The notes below the pieces were generated by a model, which had not been told where the DNA came from, did not search any database, and saw only the letters and a program-made list of their open reading frames with translations. Positions 47,745-64,000 of a stretch of 64,000 nucleotides of DNA are shown here, piece by piece; the first letter of the stretch is position 1, and each line of letters opens with the position of its first letter. A program made the position numbers and the translations under genes. The stretch covers positions 28,577,083 to 28,641,082 of the forward strand of contig NC_084671.1 in NCBI RefSeq assembly GCF_028389875.1, in the 5' to 3' direction. The stretch comes from Rhea pennata. Lineage: Eukaryota > Chordata > Aves > Rheiformes > Rheidae.

Positions 47745-64000
<16,256 letters not shown>

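Overview
The window is vertebrate nuclear DNA, most likely from a bird. It carries three protein genes with GT-AG introns and the conserved vertebrate order SNED1 (+), MTERF4 (-), PASK (-). Bird origin is suggested by compact introns, long G/C homopolymer runs and decayed CR1 retroposon tails at about 21.46, 47.43 and 51.62 kb. The species cannot be told from sequence alone. Exon boundaries were placed by reading splice sites and checking frame continuity. Family identity rests on remembered features of the human proteins, not on a database search.

Layout. Positions 1-3.4 kb are upstream DNA with no gene I can support. A CpG-rich promoter region lies at about 3.85-5.65 kb. SNED1 runs from the start codon at 4695 to the stop at 41545 in 32 coding exons. 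All junctions keep frame and give a deduced secreted protein of 1445 residues: signal peptide, NIDO domain, 12 EGF-like modules, one sushi domain, 4 EGF-like modules, 3 fibronectin type III domains, a linker, a final EGF module and a short basic tail. Its 3' UTR probably contains one intron and ends near 43.98 kb. MTERF4 lies tail-to-tail with it, with its poly(A) signal at 44273-44278 and three coding exons at 44443-45529 separated by introns of about 110 bases. PASK follows head-to-tail behind MTERF4 on the minus strand. Its stop is at 47745 and 14 coding exons are visible up to the window edge, where an exon is cut by position 64000. The N-terminal part, roughly the first 150 residues, is outside.

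Base composition changes abruptly at about 45.9 kb. SNED1 and MTERF4 lie in GC- and CpG-rich DNA, while PASK lies in AT-rich DNA with longer introns.

The three genes do not form a pathway. SNED1 is an extracellular-matrix glycoprotein, MTERF4 works with NSUN4 in mitochondrial ribosome assembly, and PASK is a PAS-domain nutrient-sensing Ser/Thr kinase. The most interesting points are in SNED1: the human RGD integrin motif reads QGD here and the human LDV motif reads IDV; one EGF exon appears to be extra relative to human; Notch-type O-glycosylation motifs are dense; and the leader has a short uORF in a strong Kozak context. I found no mobile system, CRISPR array or wholly novel gene system.
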